Positions 15,820 through 23,951 of a DNA stretch of 35,557 nt are shown here, in pieces (the first letter of the stretch is position 1; every line of letters begins with the position of its first letter). This stretch comes from Ruminococcus sp. (GTDB taxonomy: Bacteria > Bacillota > Clostridia > Oscillospirales > Ruminococcaceae), in NCBI GenBank assembly GCA_017461395.1, contig JAFTYF010000004.1, forward strand, positions 1-35,557, read 5' to 3'. The position numbers and the translations under genes are program-made. The notes beneath the pieces are model-generated. The model saw only the letters and a program-made list of their open reading frames with translations, was not told the origin of the DNA and ran no database searches.

Positions 15820-16893
15820 ATGGCAAAAATAAAGGCTGCTGTTATCTTCGGCGGCACATCAAGAGAATATCGTCTCTCGCTTGCTTCGGCATCGGAGATT
15901 ATTAGAAATATTCCCACGGATGATTACGAGGTCATCTGCATCGGCATCACAAAAAAAGGCAGATGGCTGTATTTCCCCGGTGATCCCAGTGAAATAGCTG
16001 ACGGAAGCTGGGAAATGAATCCGGACTGCGTTTCTGCGATCATTTCGCCCGATCCTATTCACAGAGGAGTGGTGACTATCGAAAACGGTGAGGCTTCGTT
16101 CAGGAGAATAGATGTGGCTTTCCCCGTACTTATGGGAAAAAACGGAGCTGACGGTTCTGTTCAGGGACTTCTTGATATGGCAGGAATCCCCTATACCGGC
16201 TGCGGACTTTTAGCTGCTGCATCGTGTATGGATAAGTCACATACGCACATGGTTCTTGATGATTACGGCATCCGCACGGCTGAATGGAAGCTCATTACAC
16301 AGAGAGAACTCAGTATGATAGATGAGCGCTGCAAAGAAATTGCCGGAAAAATGGGATTTCCTCTTATGGTGAAGCCGGCAAACAGCGGAAGCAATGCCGG
16401 AACAAGCATTGCAGAAAGCATGGAGCAGCTTATCACTGCCGTGAAAATAGCATTCTCCAACGATAACAAGGTTGTCGTTGAAAAATATATAAAGGGAAGA
16501 AAGCTTGAAGCAGCTGTTATGGGCTATGATACGCCGTTTTCCTCATATATCGGTGAGATCGTTTCAAACGGCACAGATTATGATCCGACTGATTTCAGCG
16601 TGAGCACCGGCGATGATCTTGTGATTCCTGCCGACCTCTCCGCAGATGTACAGAGTATGATCAGAGAAACAGCTGTGAACGCATTCAAGGCGCTCGGCTG
16701 CAAGGGATATGCACGAGTTGATTTCTTCCTCACTGAGGACGGTCAGCTGCTGCTCAACAAGATAGGAACCTCCCCCGGACTCCGCAGTACAAGCGTATTT
16801 ACAAAGCTTATGGCTCATCTAGGAATGGATTATTCCTACCTTATCGGCAAGATCATGGAACAGGCAATCGAAAATGCCGATAAGATTTATTGA
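15820..16893 (+). CDS. D-Ala-D-Ala ligase homologue (VanG/Ddl-like ATP-grasp) with altered active site
   Basis: A 357-residue protein clearly of the Ddl fold over its whole length: IFGGTSREYRLSLASAS (E16 kept), GLLDMAGIPYTGCG, MDKSHTHMVL, VKPANSGSNAGTS, GYARVDFFLTEDGQ and TSPGLRSTS. However, residues needed for catalysis in Ddl enzymes are replaced. The HGxxGEDG motif reads MGKNGADG (M105, A110); the Glu of the GxE motif is K228; the Tyr/Lys omega-loop reads DYDPTDFSVS; and the metal-binding ExNT reads K314-I-G316-T. The frame is intact with a good promoter and ribosome site, so it is not an obvious pseudogene. It may be a non-catalytic paralogue or act on another substrate; a true Ddl is expected elsewhere. 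Confidence 0.85.
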   Translation: MAKIKAAVIFGGTSREYRLSLASASEIIRNIPTDDYEVICIGITKKGRWLYFPGDPSEIADGSWEMNPDCVSAIISPDPIHRGVVTIENGEASFRRIDVAFPVLMGKNGADGSVQGLLDMAGIPYTGCGLLAAASCMDKSHTHMVLDDYGIRTAEWKLITQRELSMIDERCKEIAGKMGFPLMVKPANSGSNAGTSIAESMEQLITAVKIAFSNDNKVVVEKYIKGRKLEAAVMGYDTPFSSYIGEIVSNGTDYDPTDFSVSTGDDLVIPADLSADVQSMIRETAVNAFKALGCKGYARVDFFLTEDGQLLLNKIGTSPGLRSTSVFTKLMAHLGMDYSYLIGKIMEQAIENADKIY

Positions 16894-16927
16894 CCGTACT
16901 GCGAAAACTATGGAAAGAGGTGAGGGG

Positions 16928-17347
16928 ATGAGCAGAGATGTTATGATATCTCTTACAAGCGTTCAGTGGCAGGATGATGAAAAGTCTGAGACTGAGCTGC
17001 TTACCAGAGCTAAGCTTGCCCGCGAGGACGGCTGGGATATCATTTCCTATGAGGATACCTCCGCAACGGGGTTTGAAGGCTCTGTTACCACCATAAAAAT
17101 AAACAAGGGTAAATCAGCTTCGATAATCCGTGAGGGAACGGCAAATTCTGTGCTCTGTCTTGAAACTGGACGCAAGCACTACTGCCAGTACGGAACACCC
17201 TACGGAAACCTTCAGATAGGCGTTTTCACCCATCAGATAAAAAATTCGCTTGAAAAGGACGGCAGGGTATACCTGAAATATACACTTGATCTCAATTCGT
17301 CCTACCTATCGGATAACGAGATAATAATGACCGTACAGAATTCTTGA
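16928..17347 (+). CDS. DUF1934 (YwiB-like) beta-barrel protein
   Basis: A 139-residue protein when started at ATG 16928, which has AGAGGTGAGGGG just upstream; a longer frame opens at 16874 inside the ligase-homologue gene and has no ribosome site. Sequence DVMISLTSVQWQDDEKSETE at the start and LNSSYLSDNEIIMTVQNS at the end fit the DUF1934/YwiB family, small calycin-like barrels of unknown function. A ywiB gene next to argS is also the Bacillus arrangement, which supports the family call. It ends 18 bases before argS. Confidence 0.8.
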   Translation: MSRDVMISLTSVQWQDDEKSETELLTRAKLAREDGWDIISYEDTSATGFEGSVTTIKINKGKSASIIREGTANSVLCLETGRKHYCQYGTPYGNLQIGVFTHQIKNSLEKDGRVYLKYTLDLNSSYLSDNEIIMTVQNS

Positions 17348-17365
17348 ATGAAAGGAATATTATAA

Positions 17366-19135
17366 ATGTCAGACCTCATTAACAAGGCTTCAATGCAGCT
17401 CCGTGAGCTTATTACAGAGGCTCTCGGAAAGCTTACAGCCGAAGAAGCAGTTCCGGCAGTTCCGGTTCCTGCTTTTACGATAGAAATACCCGCAGATAAG
17501 TCACACGGCGATTTTGCCGCAAATACTGCAATGGTATGCGCAAGATCATTCAAAATGCCACCGAGAAAGATCGCTGAGCTTCTTTGTGAAGCAGTCGATC
17601 TGAACGGATCACTCTTTGACCGCTGCGAAGTTGCAGGACCAGGCTTCATGAACTTCTTTCTCAGCCGCAAATGGTTCTCAGATGTAGTTGAGAACGTACT
17701 TGATGAAAAGGAAAACTACGGAAAGACAAATTTCGGCGGCGGAAAGAGCGTTCTCGTTGAATTTGTTTCTGCAAATCCTACAGGTCCCATGCATATCGGA
17801 AATGCAAGAGGCGGCGCTATCGGCGACTGTCTCGCAAGCGTTCTCAGCTGGGCAGGATACAGAACTGAAAGAGAGTTCTATGTAAACGACGCCGGCAATC
17901 AGATCGAAAAATTCGGTAAATCTCTCTCTCTCAGATATATGCAGCTCTGCTCCGATGAAGGTCAGGCTGTAATGAAGGAATGTGCCGGCGATACCGAGAA
18001 GATATGCATTGCTCTCTATGAAAAGAGCGGCGAGGGAGAAACCTTTGAAATGCCGGAGGATGTTTATCTCGGTATGGATATCATCGAACACGCAAAGAAT
18101 TACTTCGATCTCAACGGAAGCGCTCTTGCAGAAGCAGAGGACGAAGACCGCAGAAAGGCTCTTGTTGATTACGCACTGCCGCTGAATATCGCTGGTCTGG
18201 AGCGTGATCTTAAAAAATACCGTATCGTATACGATAATTGGTTCCGTGAGAGTACCGTTCACGAAAAGGGCGAAACAAAGCAGATCGTGGACAAGCTTCT
18301 TGCTTCCGGAAAGGCTTACGAACAGGACGGCGCTGTATGGTTCAGAGCTACTGACTACGGTATGGACAAGGATTTCGTACTCAGAAGAAGCAACGGTCTC
18401 TATACTTATATAGTACCGGATATCGCTTATCACTACAACAAGCTTGTCACAAGAGGCTTCGACAAGGCTATCAATATTCTTGGTGCCGATCACCACGGAT
18501 ATGTTCCGAGACTCAAAGCTGCACTTGACGCTCTTGGTGTTGATTCCTCAAAGCTTGATGTTGTTCTTATGCAGATGGTTCGTCTTGTCCGCAAGGGTGA
18601 AGTTGTAAAGCTTTCAAAGAGAAGCGGAAAGGCTATTACTCTTGTTACTCTCCTTGATGAGATTCCGATCGACGCAGCAAGATTCTACTTCAATCTCCGT
18701 GAAGCAAATTCGCAGTTTGAGTTCGATCTTGACCTTGCAGTTGAGCAGTCTTCGCAGAATCCTGTATTCTACGTTCAGTACGCACACGCAAGAATTTGCA
18801 GTCTGCTTGCTAATCTCAAATCTGAGGGAATTGAAATTCCAGAGAGCGCTGATCTTGAGCTTCTTGAAAATTCCCGTGAGATTGAGCTTATCCGCCATAT
18901 CGCCTCACTCCCACACGAAATTGATCTTGCCGCAAAGAGCTATGATCCGGCAAAGATTACAAAATATGCATTCGATCTTGCAACGCTTTATCACCGCTTC
19001 TACGACGGATGCAGCGTAAAGAATGCCGAAACACCGGAGCTTATGAATGCAAGAATTCTTCTTTGTCTTGCAGCAAGACAGACTCTCAGGAATGCTCTTG
19101 AGATCCTCAACGTTGACAGACCGGAAAAAATGTAA
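17366..19135 (+). CDS. argS: arginyl-tRNA synthetase
   Basis: A 589-residue class I aminoacyl-tRNA synthetase charging tRNA-Arg. Domains in order: N-terminal Add1 domain recognising the tRNA elbow (about 1-110), Rossmann catalytic domain with the HIGH motif in ANPTGPMHIGNARGG, the KMSKS-equivalent VKLSKRSGKAI, and a C-terminal anticodon-binding helical domain ending in ARQTLRNALEILNVDRP. Length is typical. AAAGGAA precedes ATG 17366. No T-box leader is visible in the short gap upstream, consistent with transcription from the ligase-homologue promoter. Confidence 0.97.
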   Translation: MSDLINKASMQLRELITEALGKLTAEEAVPAVPVPAFTIEIPADKSHGDFAANTAMVCARSFKMPPRKIAELLCEAVDLNGSLFDRCEVAGPGFMNFFLSRKWFSDVVENVLDEKENYGKTNFGGGKSVLVEFVSANPTGPMHIGNARGGAIGDCLASVLSWAGYRTEREFYVNDAGNQIEKFGKSLSLRYMQLCSDEGQAVMKECAGDTEKICIALYEKSGEGETFEMPEDVYLGMDIIEHAKNYFDLNGSALAEAEDEDRRKALVDYALPLNIAGLERDLKKYRIVYDNWFRESTVHEKGETKQIVDKLLASGKAYEQDGAVWFRATDYGMDKDFVLRRSNGLYTYIVPDIAYHYNKLVTRGFDKAINILGADHHGYVPRLKAALDALGVDSSKLDVVLMQMVRLVRKGEVVKLSKRSGKAITLVTLLDEIPIDAARFYFNLREANSQFEFDLDLAVEQSSQNPVFYVQYAHARICSLLANLKSEGIEIPESADLELLENSREIELIRHIASLPHEIDLAAKSYDPAKITKYAFDLATLYHRFYDGCSVKNAETPELMNARILLCLAARQTLRNALEILNVDRPEKM

Positions 19136-19176
19136 ATATTACGGTTTGGTTACAGAAAAAATTACTTTATTGTTAC

Positions 19177-19370
19177 TTCGTTGGTGATTTTTTACAACGA
19201 ATACACGCTGAAAATGTGATTTTTGCAAGTTTTGGGATAAAAGTTAACACTTTGTTAACAAATTCGTCTCGAAAATATGTTACAATTTGTAATATATTAA
19301 GGACGATTCCTTAATATGATCCCTTGAAGGCTTGCTCAAAATAAAAACGGCATTGCAGTCAGAGTGCCGG
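19177..19370. promoter_or_regulatory. dyad-rich region upstream of the CdaR-type regulator
   Basis: The 260-base gap between argS and the regulator holds several symmetrical elements: TTCGTTG/CAACGAA (19177-19183/19195-19201); two GTTAACA copies with an 11-base period (start 19243 and 19254); the perfect palindrome TTACAA-T-TTGTAA (19280-19292); a 10-bp inverted repeat ATATTAAGGA/TCCTTAATAT (19294-19303/19308-19317); and CGGCA/TGCCG in the leader near 19352-19372. The helical-turn spacing of the GTTAACA pair suggests an operator, while the last two look like RNA hairpins. No -35/-10 pair with good spacing stands out. Confidence 0.45.
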
Positions 19371-19407
19371 AAATCAATATTCAATATTATGAGAAGGGAT
19401 GTCTAAT

Positions 19408-20493
19408 ATGTCCAACAGATTATTTCAGGGTTTAGTTCATCAGATGCGTGATACGATCGACGCTACTATAGGTGTTGTGGATGAGACCGCAACAATCATC
19501 GCTTGCAGCGACCTTACAAGGGTTGGCACAACAAACGAGTTCGTTTCTCTCGACCTCAGCGATTCCCATGATATCTTTATCCGTGACGGCTTTACATACA
19601 AGCCTTTCGGTTCAAGAGTAAAGCCGGATTACGCTGTATTTGTTGAGGGCGTTGACGACGCTGCTGCAAAGTATGCAAGCATCCTCGCTATCACACTTTC
19701 CAACATCAAGCAGTACTACGATGAAAAGTACGACAGAAACAATTTCATCAAAAACGTTATTCTTGACAACGTTCTCCCCGGAGATATCGTTATCAAGGCA
19801 AGAGAACTTCACTTCAACGCTGAGATAAGCCGTGCGGTTTTCCTCATCAGAATCATCTCCGCAAATGATATCTCCGCTTACGATGTTATCCAGAACCTCT
19901 TTCCGGATAAGAACAAGGACTTCGTTTTCAACATCACAGAGAGCGATATCGTTCTTGTAAAGGAGCTTAAGAGCACAGTTGACGCAAGAGATCTCGAAAA
20001 GCTTGCTCGTTCTATCGCTGATACACTCAGCAGCGAATTCTACACAAGAGTAAATGTCGGCATCGGTACTGCTGTTGTCGGCGTTAAGGATCTGGCTCGT
20101 TCCTTCAAGGAAGCTCAGATGGCTCTTGAAGTTGGTAAGGTATTCGACACCGACAAGGTTATCGTAAGCTATGACAACCTCGGAATCGCTCGTCTTATCT
20201 ATCATCTTCCTACAACTCTCTGTGATACCTTCCTCCACGAGGTATTCAAGGTAGGCAGCATTGAGTCACTCGATCACGAAACACTTTTCACGATCCAGAA
20301 ATTCTTCGAGAACAACCTGAACGTTTCCGAGACTTCAAGAAAGCTCTTCGTTCACAGAAATACTCTCGTTTACAGACTGGAAAAAATCAAAAAGCTTACA
20401 GGACTTGATCTCCGTGAATTCGATCACGCTATCATCTTCAAGATCGCTCTTATGGTCAAGAAGTATCTCTCTGCTAACCCTGTCAAGTTCTAA
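19408..20493 (+). CDS. CdaR/PucR-family transcriptional regulator
   Basis: A 361-residue DNA-binding regulator. The N-terminal part (about 1-130) is a sensory domain related to sugar-diacid recognition or PucR input domains (QMRDTIDATIGVVDETATII). The middle (about 135-270) is the degenerate GGDEF-like domain of this family (VNVGIGTAVVGVKDLARSFK). The C-terminus (about 300-355) is the PucR-type helix-turn-helix: FFENNLNVSETSRKLFVHRN then TLVYRLEKIKKLTGLDLR. The effector is unknown. Start: ATG 19399 touches the GAGAAGGG ribosome site, whereas ATG 19408 lies 9 bases after it, so 19408 is chosen. Confidence 0.88.
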   Translation: MSNRLFQGLVHQMRDTIDATIGVVDETATIIACSDLTRVGTTNEFVSLDLSDSHDIFIRDGFTYKPFGSRVKPDYAVFVEGVDDAAAKYASILAITLSNIKQYYDEKYDRNNFIKNVILDNVLPGDIVIKARELHFNAEISRAVFLIRIISANDISAYDVIQNLFPDKNKDFVFNITESDIVLVKELKSTVDARDLEKLARSIADTLSSEFYTRVNVGIGTAVVGVKDLARSFKEAQMALEVGKVFDTDKVIVSYDNLGIARLIYHLPTTLCDTFLHEVFKVGSIESLDHETLFTIQKFFENNLNVSETSRKLFVHRNTLVYRLEKIKKLTGLDLREFDHAIIFKIALMVKKYLSANPVKF

Positions 20494-20511
20494 GTAATAC
20501 ACTGTTGGAGC

Positions 20512-20559
20512 TCCGGCATTCAGGGATAACTGCGCCCTGTGCACAGTAATTCTGCCGGA
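20512..20559 (+). promoter_or_regulatory. branched inverted repeat ahead of ftsE
   Basis: TCCGGCA (20512-20518) pairs with TGCCGGA (20553-20559); nested inside is CAGGG (20521-20525) with CCCTG (20535-20539). There is no T-run, so it looks more like a structured leader or processing site than a terminator between the regulator and ftsE. Confidence 0.4.
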
Positions 20560-20605
20560 AAGACCTCCCTACCGCTTCCAAAAATTAAGGCAGGTGTAAT
20601 TTCAA

Positions 20606-21526
20606 TTGGTAGAACTTAAAAACGTATCCGTAACCTATTCCAGCGGCGTTGACGCACTTAATAACGTCAGCCTGAAGATCAACGACGGCGATTTTGCTTT
20701 CGTTGTAGGTTCTTCCGGTGCGGGAAAAAGTACTATGATCAAATTGCTTCTGAAGGAAATAGACGCAACAAGCGGTGTTGTTACCGTGAACGGCTATAAC
20801 CTCAGCAAGCTTAAAAGACGGAAAATTCCGGAATTCCGCCGTACTCTCGGTTTCGTTTTTCAGGATTTCCGACTTATCCCGTCAATGACAGTCTACGAAA
20901 ACATTGCTTTCGTGCTCCGTGTAATTGACGCTCCCATTAAATACATACGCAAGCGTGTTCCCTATGTAATAAGCCTCGTAGGACTTCACGCAAAGACAAA
21001 TTCCTATCCGGATGAGCTTTCCGGCGGCGAAAAGCAGCGTGTTGCCATTGCAAGAGCGCTTGTAAACGATCCGCAGCTTATTATTGCGGACGAGCCTACG
21101 GGAAACATAGATCCGGAGCTTTCCTACGAGATAGTTGATCTTCTTAAGGGAATCAACGATCAGGGAACGACTATCCTCATGGTAACTCACGAACACGATC
21201 TTGTACGCCACTTCGGAGGACGTATCATCAACATTACTGATGGTGAGATCGTATTTGACGAGGTAATTCTCGGCGCAAACGATGAGATGCTTCCAGGTTC
21301 TGAGCCTGACTATCCAAATGCGGATATACAGGGGAACGGTGCTTATGGACAGCCGGAGGAAATTCCTGATGATCCCTCTGGAATACTCGGCAGCGGCGAG
21401 GATATCTCCATAATTGCTGACGATGATGATATTCCTCAGCCGGCAGATCCGATATCTGAAATGAGCACTGATGATGTTATCGCTGCCATTACAGGTGAAA
21501 AAACATCGGGAGGTGCAGACGTATGA
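20606..21526 (+). CDS. ftsE: cell division ATP-binding protein FtsE
   Basis: A 306-residue ABC ATPase that pairs with FtsX to activate peptidoglycan hydrolases at division or elongation. Walker A GSSGAGKS (35-42), signature LSGGE (138-142), Walker B LIIADEP with D162-E163, and the His switch in MVTHEHD. The start must be TTG 20606: a stop codon lies 9 bases upstream in frame and AGGTG is 9 bases before TTG. Unusual: after the normal end (about residue 220) there is an 85-residue acidic Asp/Glu/Pro-rich tail. The stop overlaps the ftsX ATG (ATGA). Confidence 0.95.
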   Translation: MVELKNVSVTYSSGVDALNNVSLKINDGDFAFVVGSSGAGKSTMIKLLLKEIDATSGVVTVNGYNLSKLKRRKIPEFRRTLGFVFQDFRLIPSMTVYENIAFVLRVIDAPIKYIRKRVPYVISLVGLHAKTNSYPDELSGGEKQRVAIARALVNDPQLIIADEPTGNIDPELSYEIVDLLKGINDQGTTILMVTHEHDLVRHFGGRIINITDGEIVFDEVILGANDEMLPGSEPDYPNADIQGNGAYGQPEEIPDDPSGILGSGEDISIIADDDDIPQPADPISEMSTDDVIAAITGEKTSGGADV

Positions 21527-22434
21527 AGCTGAGCGGAATCAAATATCTTGCTGATCAGGGTGTTGAAAATATCTGGAAAAACAAGATGATGGCATTTGCA
21601 ACCTTCTGTGTTCTGCTGATATCACTGCTGCTTGTGGGAACAGCAACTCTTATCTACATAAATATGGATTCTATGATACTCGGTCTCAACGACAAGAATG
21701 AGATTGCAGTATATCTCAATACAAATGCGACAGCAGAAGAAGTAGAGCAGACAGAGGCAGATATAAAGGCTATGCCTAATGTTAAGTCCGTTGAGTATAT
21801 CTCAAAGGAGGAGGCGCTTAAACGTCAGAAATCGCTTTATCCTTCGGCTGAGTCAATATTCAATGACTATATCAAGGACGATGCAAGCTTTATGTCTGAC
21901 GGCTTCAGCGTTATCGTCCATGACAGCGGTAAATGTCACGAAACTACAAATGCTATAGCTGCATTGGTACCTGTAAAAAATGCAACATCTGCTCCGCAGG
22001 TAGCTGATTTTCTTAAGGAACTCCGCCGTGTTGTTACTATCGTGGCGGGAGCTATAGTTATCGCTCTTGCGGCAGTATCAATGATAATGATCTCAAATAC
22101 CACAAAAGCAAGCGTTTTTGCTCGCCGTGAGGAGATCCAGATCATGAAATATGTCGGAGCTACAAATGCATTTATCCGCCTGCCGTTCTTCGTTGAAGGC
22201 ATGGTGACAGGTCTTTTTGCTGGAATCGGCGGATTCTTTATCACATGGGCAGCCTACAGGGCAATATTCAACGTCATAATGGAAAAGGAATACTTTATGA
22301 GCGCTATTGGAATGGGACATCTCATTCCATTCAATGAAATCAGAATATGGGTGCTTGTTGCATATATCGTTGCAGGAGCATTCATCGGCGCACTCGGAAG
22401 CGTTATCAGTACAAAGCGCCACATCGACGTGTAA
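21523..22434 (+). CDS. ftsX: cell division membrane protein FtsX
   Basis: A 303-residue FtsX with four membrane helices: one near residues 20-45, an extracellular domain (about 50-165), then three helices (about 170-195, 220-250 and 270-295). Family signatures include NIWKNKMMAFATFCVLLISL and ARREEIQIMKYVGATNAFIR. The extracellular domain transmits ATP hydrolysis by FtsE to a murein hydrolase, here most likely the M23 protein encoded just downstream. Its start overlaps the ftsE stop by 4 bases, implying coupled translation. Confidence 0.95.
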   Translation: MKLSGIKYLADQGVENIWKNKMMAFATFCVLLISLLLVGTATLIYINMDSMILGLNDKNEIAVYLNTNATAEEVEQTEADIKAMPNVKSVEYISKEEALKRQKSLYPSAESIFNDYIKDDASFMSDGFSVIVHDSGKCHETTNAIAALVPVKNATSAPQVADFLKELRRVVTIVAGAIVIALAAVSMIMISNTTKASVFARREEIQIMKYVGATNAFIRLPFFVEGMVTGLFAGIGGFFITWAAYRAIFNVIMEKEYFMSAIGMGHLIPFNEIRIWVLVAYIVAGAFIGALGSVISTKRHIDV

Positions 22435-22491
22435 TAAAGTACCGGACTATTTATGAAAGGAGTATAGCGGCAGAAATTATGACTGTTCCGC

Positions 22492-23889
22492 ATGGATATG
22501 AATAAATTAAATATACTTAAAAAGACACTTTCGCTTGTAACTTGCTGTGCACTTTCTGTTTCAGCTGTGGCAGGATATAATACAAGATCAGAAAGAAAAA
22601 GTGTAACAGAAGCTTCAGCCAGATCACTCAATGAAATTCAGGCTGAAAGGGAAGCAAATGAGCAGAAAATCACAGAGCTTGAAAATCAGATCGCGGCTCT
22701 TCAGGGCAGCGAAAATGATCAGAAGGCGTATCAGGAAACGCTCCTTGATCAGATCACTCTTATCAAGGACAATATTGCACTCCTCAGTAATGAACTTGAC
22801 GCTCTTGCTGCTGATATTCAGACGACAGAGGAAAATATCATAAATCTTGATCAGGAAATTGTTGATCAGGAAAAGGCAATTGAAGATAATGTTGAGCTTT
22901 TTAAGCAGCGTCTGAATGAAATGTATGTTTCAGGAAATGAAAATATTGCGTCATTTGTTATAGGTTCATCAAGCTTCTATGACGTTATGTCAAGAGTTGA
23001 AATGGCAAACCGCATGGCTGAATATGATGAAAAGCTTATCAACGGACTTCTCAGCGATATCGAACAGCTTGAAAAGAACAAGGATGATCTTGAAACTGAA
23101 AAGCTTACACTCGAAATGAAGCGTGAAAGTCAGGAGAAGCGCAAGGAAGAAAAGGAATCGGCTCTCAGCGAGCTCGAAGTAAAGATGCAGTATACTCAGT
23201 CAGAGATCGACCGTATTGAAAGAGAACGTCAGATCGCTGAGGGTGAAATAAAGGACATCAACAGCATTATTGCTACGCTTGACGCCGAGGAAGAAGAGAT
23301 CTTCGAGACTATCCGCAAAGCGGAAGAGGAAAAGAAACGTAAAGAAGAAGAACGTAAGCGTCAGGAGCAGCAGGCTCTCCAGCAGCAGCAGAGCGGAAAT
23401 TCCGGTTCGTCATCGGGAACTCCTTCTGTGCAGCAGCCGGTATATACACCGCCTGTTCAAAGCTCCGGCAGCTTTATCTGGCCGGCACCGGGATTTTATT
23501 ACATATCAAGCTATTTCGGACCTCGCTGGGGCAGAAATCACAACGGTATTGACGTTGGTGACGCAGGAATCCACGGCGGCGCAGCTGTTGCATCACAGAG
23601 CGGTACGGTAATCGCTGTAAGCAGTTCCTGTACACATGACTACCCGAAGGGATACGGCTGCGGCTGTGGCGGTAACTACGGAAATTATGTGCTTATCTCA
23701 CACGATGGCACTTTCTCCACAATGTATGCACATCTGGCTTCTGTAAATGTCTCCGTAGGCGATTACGTTTCACAGGGACAGGTTGTAGGATATATCGGAT
23801 GCACAGGCTTCTCTACAGGAGATCACCTTCACTTTGAAGTTCGTGTAAACGGCTATGCAAACGATCCTATGCTCTATGTAAGCCGATAA
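22492..23889 (+). CDS. coiled-coil M23 murein hydrolase / activator (EnvC/PcsB-like)
   Basis: A 465-residue exported protein: signal segment (about 10-30), long coiled coil (about 40-300, many Glu/Lys/Gln heptads), a Gln/Ser/Pro linker (about 300-330), then an M23 (LytM) peptidase domain. Zinc ligands are present: H350-x-x-x-D354 and H445-L-H447, so the enzyme should be active, unlike EnvC activators. It carries a Cys-rich insertion at residues 380-397 (C380, C390, C392). Placement after ftsEX matches the known FtsEX-controlled hydrolases. No close ribosome site precedes ATG 22492 or 22498; the nearest AGGAG is about 30 bases upstream. Confidence 0.9.
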   Translation: MDMNKLNILKKTLSLVTCCALSVSAVAGYNTRSERKSVTEASARSLNEIQAEREANEQKITELENQIAALQGSENDQKAYQETLLDQITLIKDNIALLSNELDALAADIQTTEENIINLDQEIVDQEKAIEDNVELFKQRLNEMYVSGNENIASFVIGSSSFYDVMSRVEMANRMAEYDEKLINGLLSDIEQLEKNKDDLETEKLTLEMKRESQEKRKEEKESALSELEVKMQYTQSEIDRIERERQIAEGEIKDINSIIATLDAEEEEIFETIRKAEEEKKRKEEERKRQEQQALQQQQSGNSGSSSGTPSVQQPVYTPPVQSSGSFIWPAPGFYYISSYFGPRWGRNHNGIDVGDAGIHGGAAVASQSGTVIAVSSSCTHDYPKGYGCGCGGNYGNYVLISHDGTFSTMYAHLASVNVSVGDYVSQGQVVGYIGCTGFSTGDHLHFEVRVNGYANDPMLYVSR

Positions 23890-23951
23890 GCATATCAAAT
23901 AACGGCAGTTTTATAACTGCTTCAATTCTGCACTGAAAGTTATGATTAAAT

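Noticed and set aside
17678-18496. 272-codon minus-strand frame within argS
   Set aside because: Antisense shadow of a highly conserved tRNA synthetase; composition (Ser, Val, Cys, Ile rich) is typical of reversed coding sequence.
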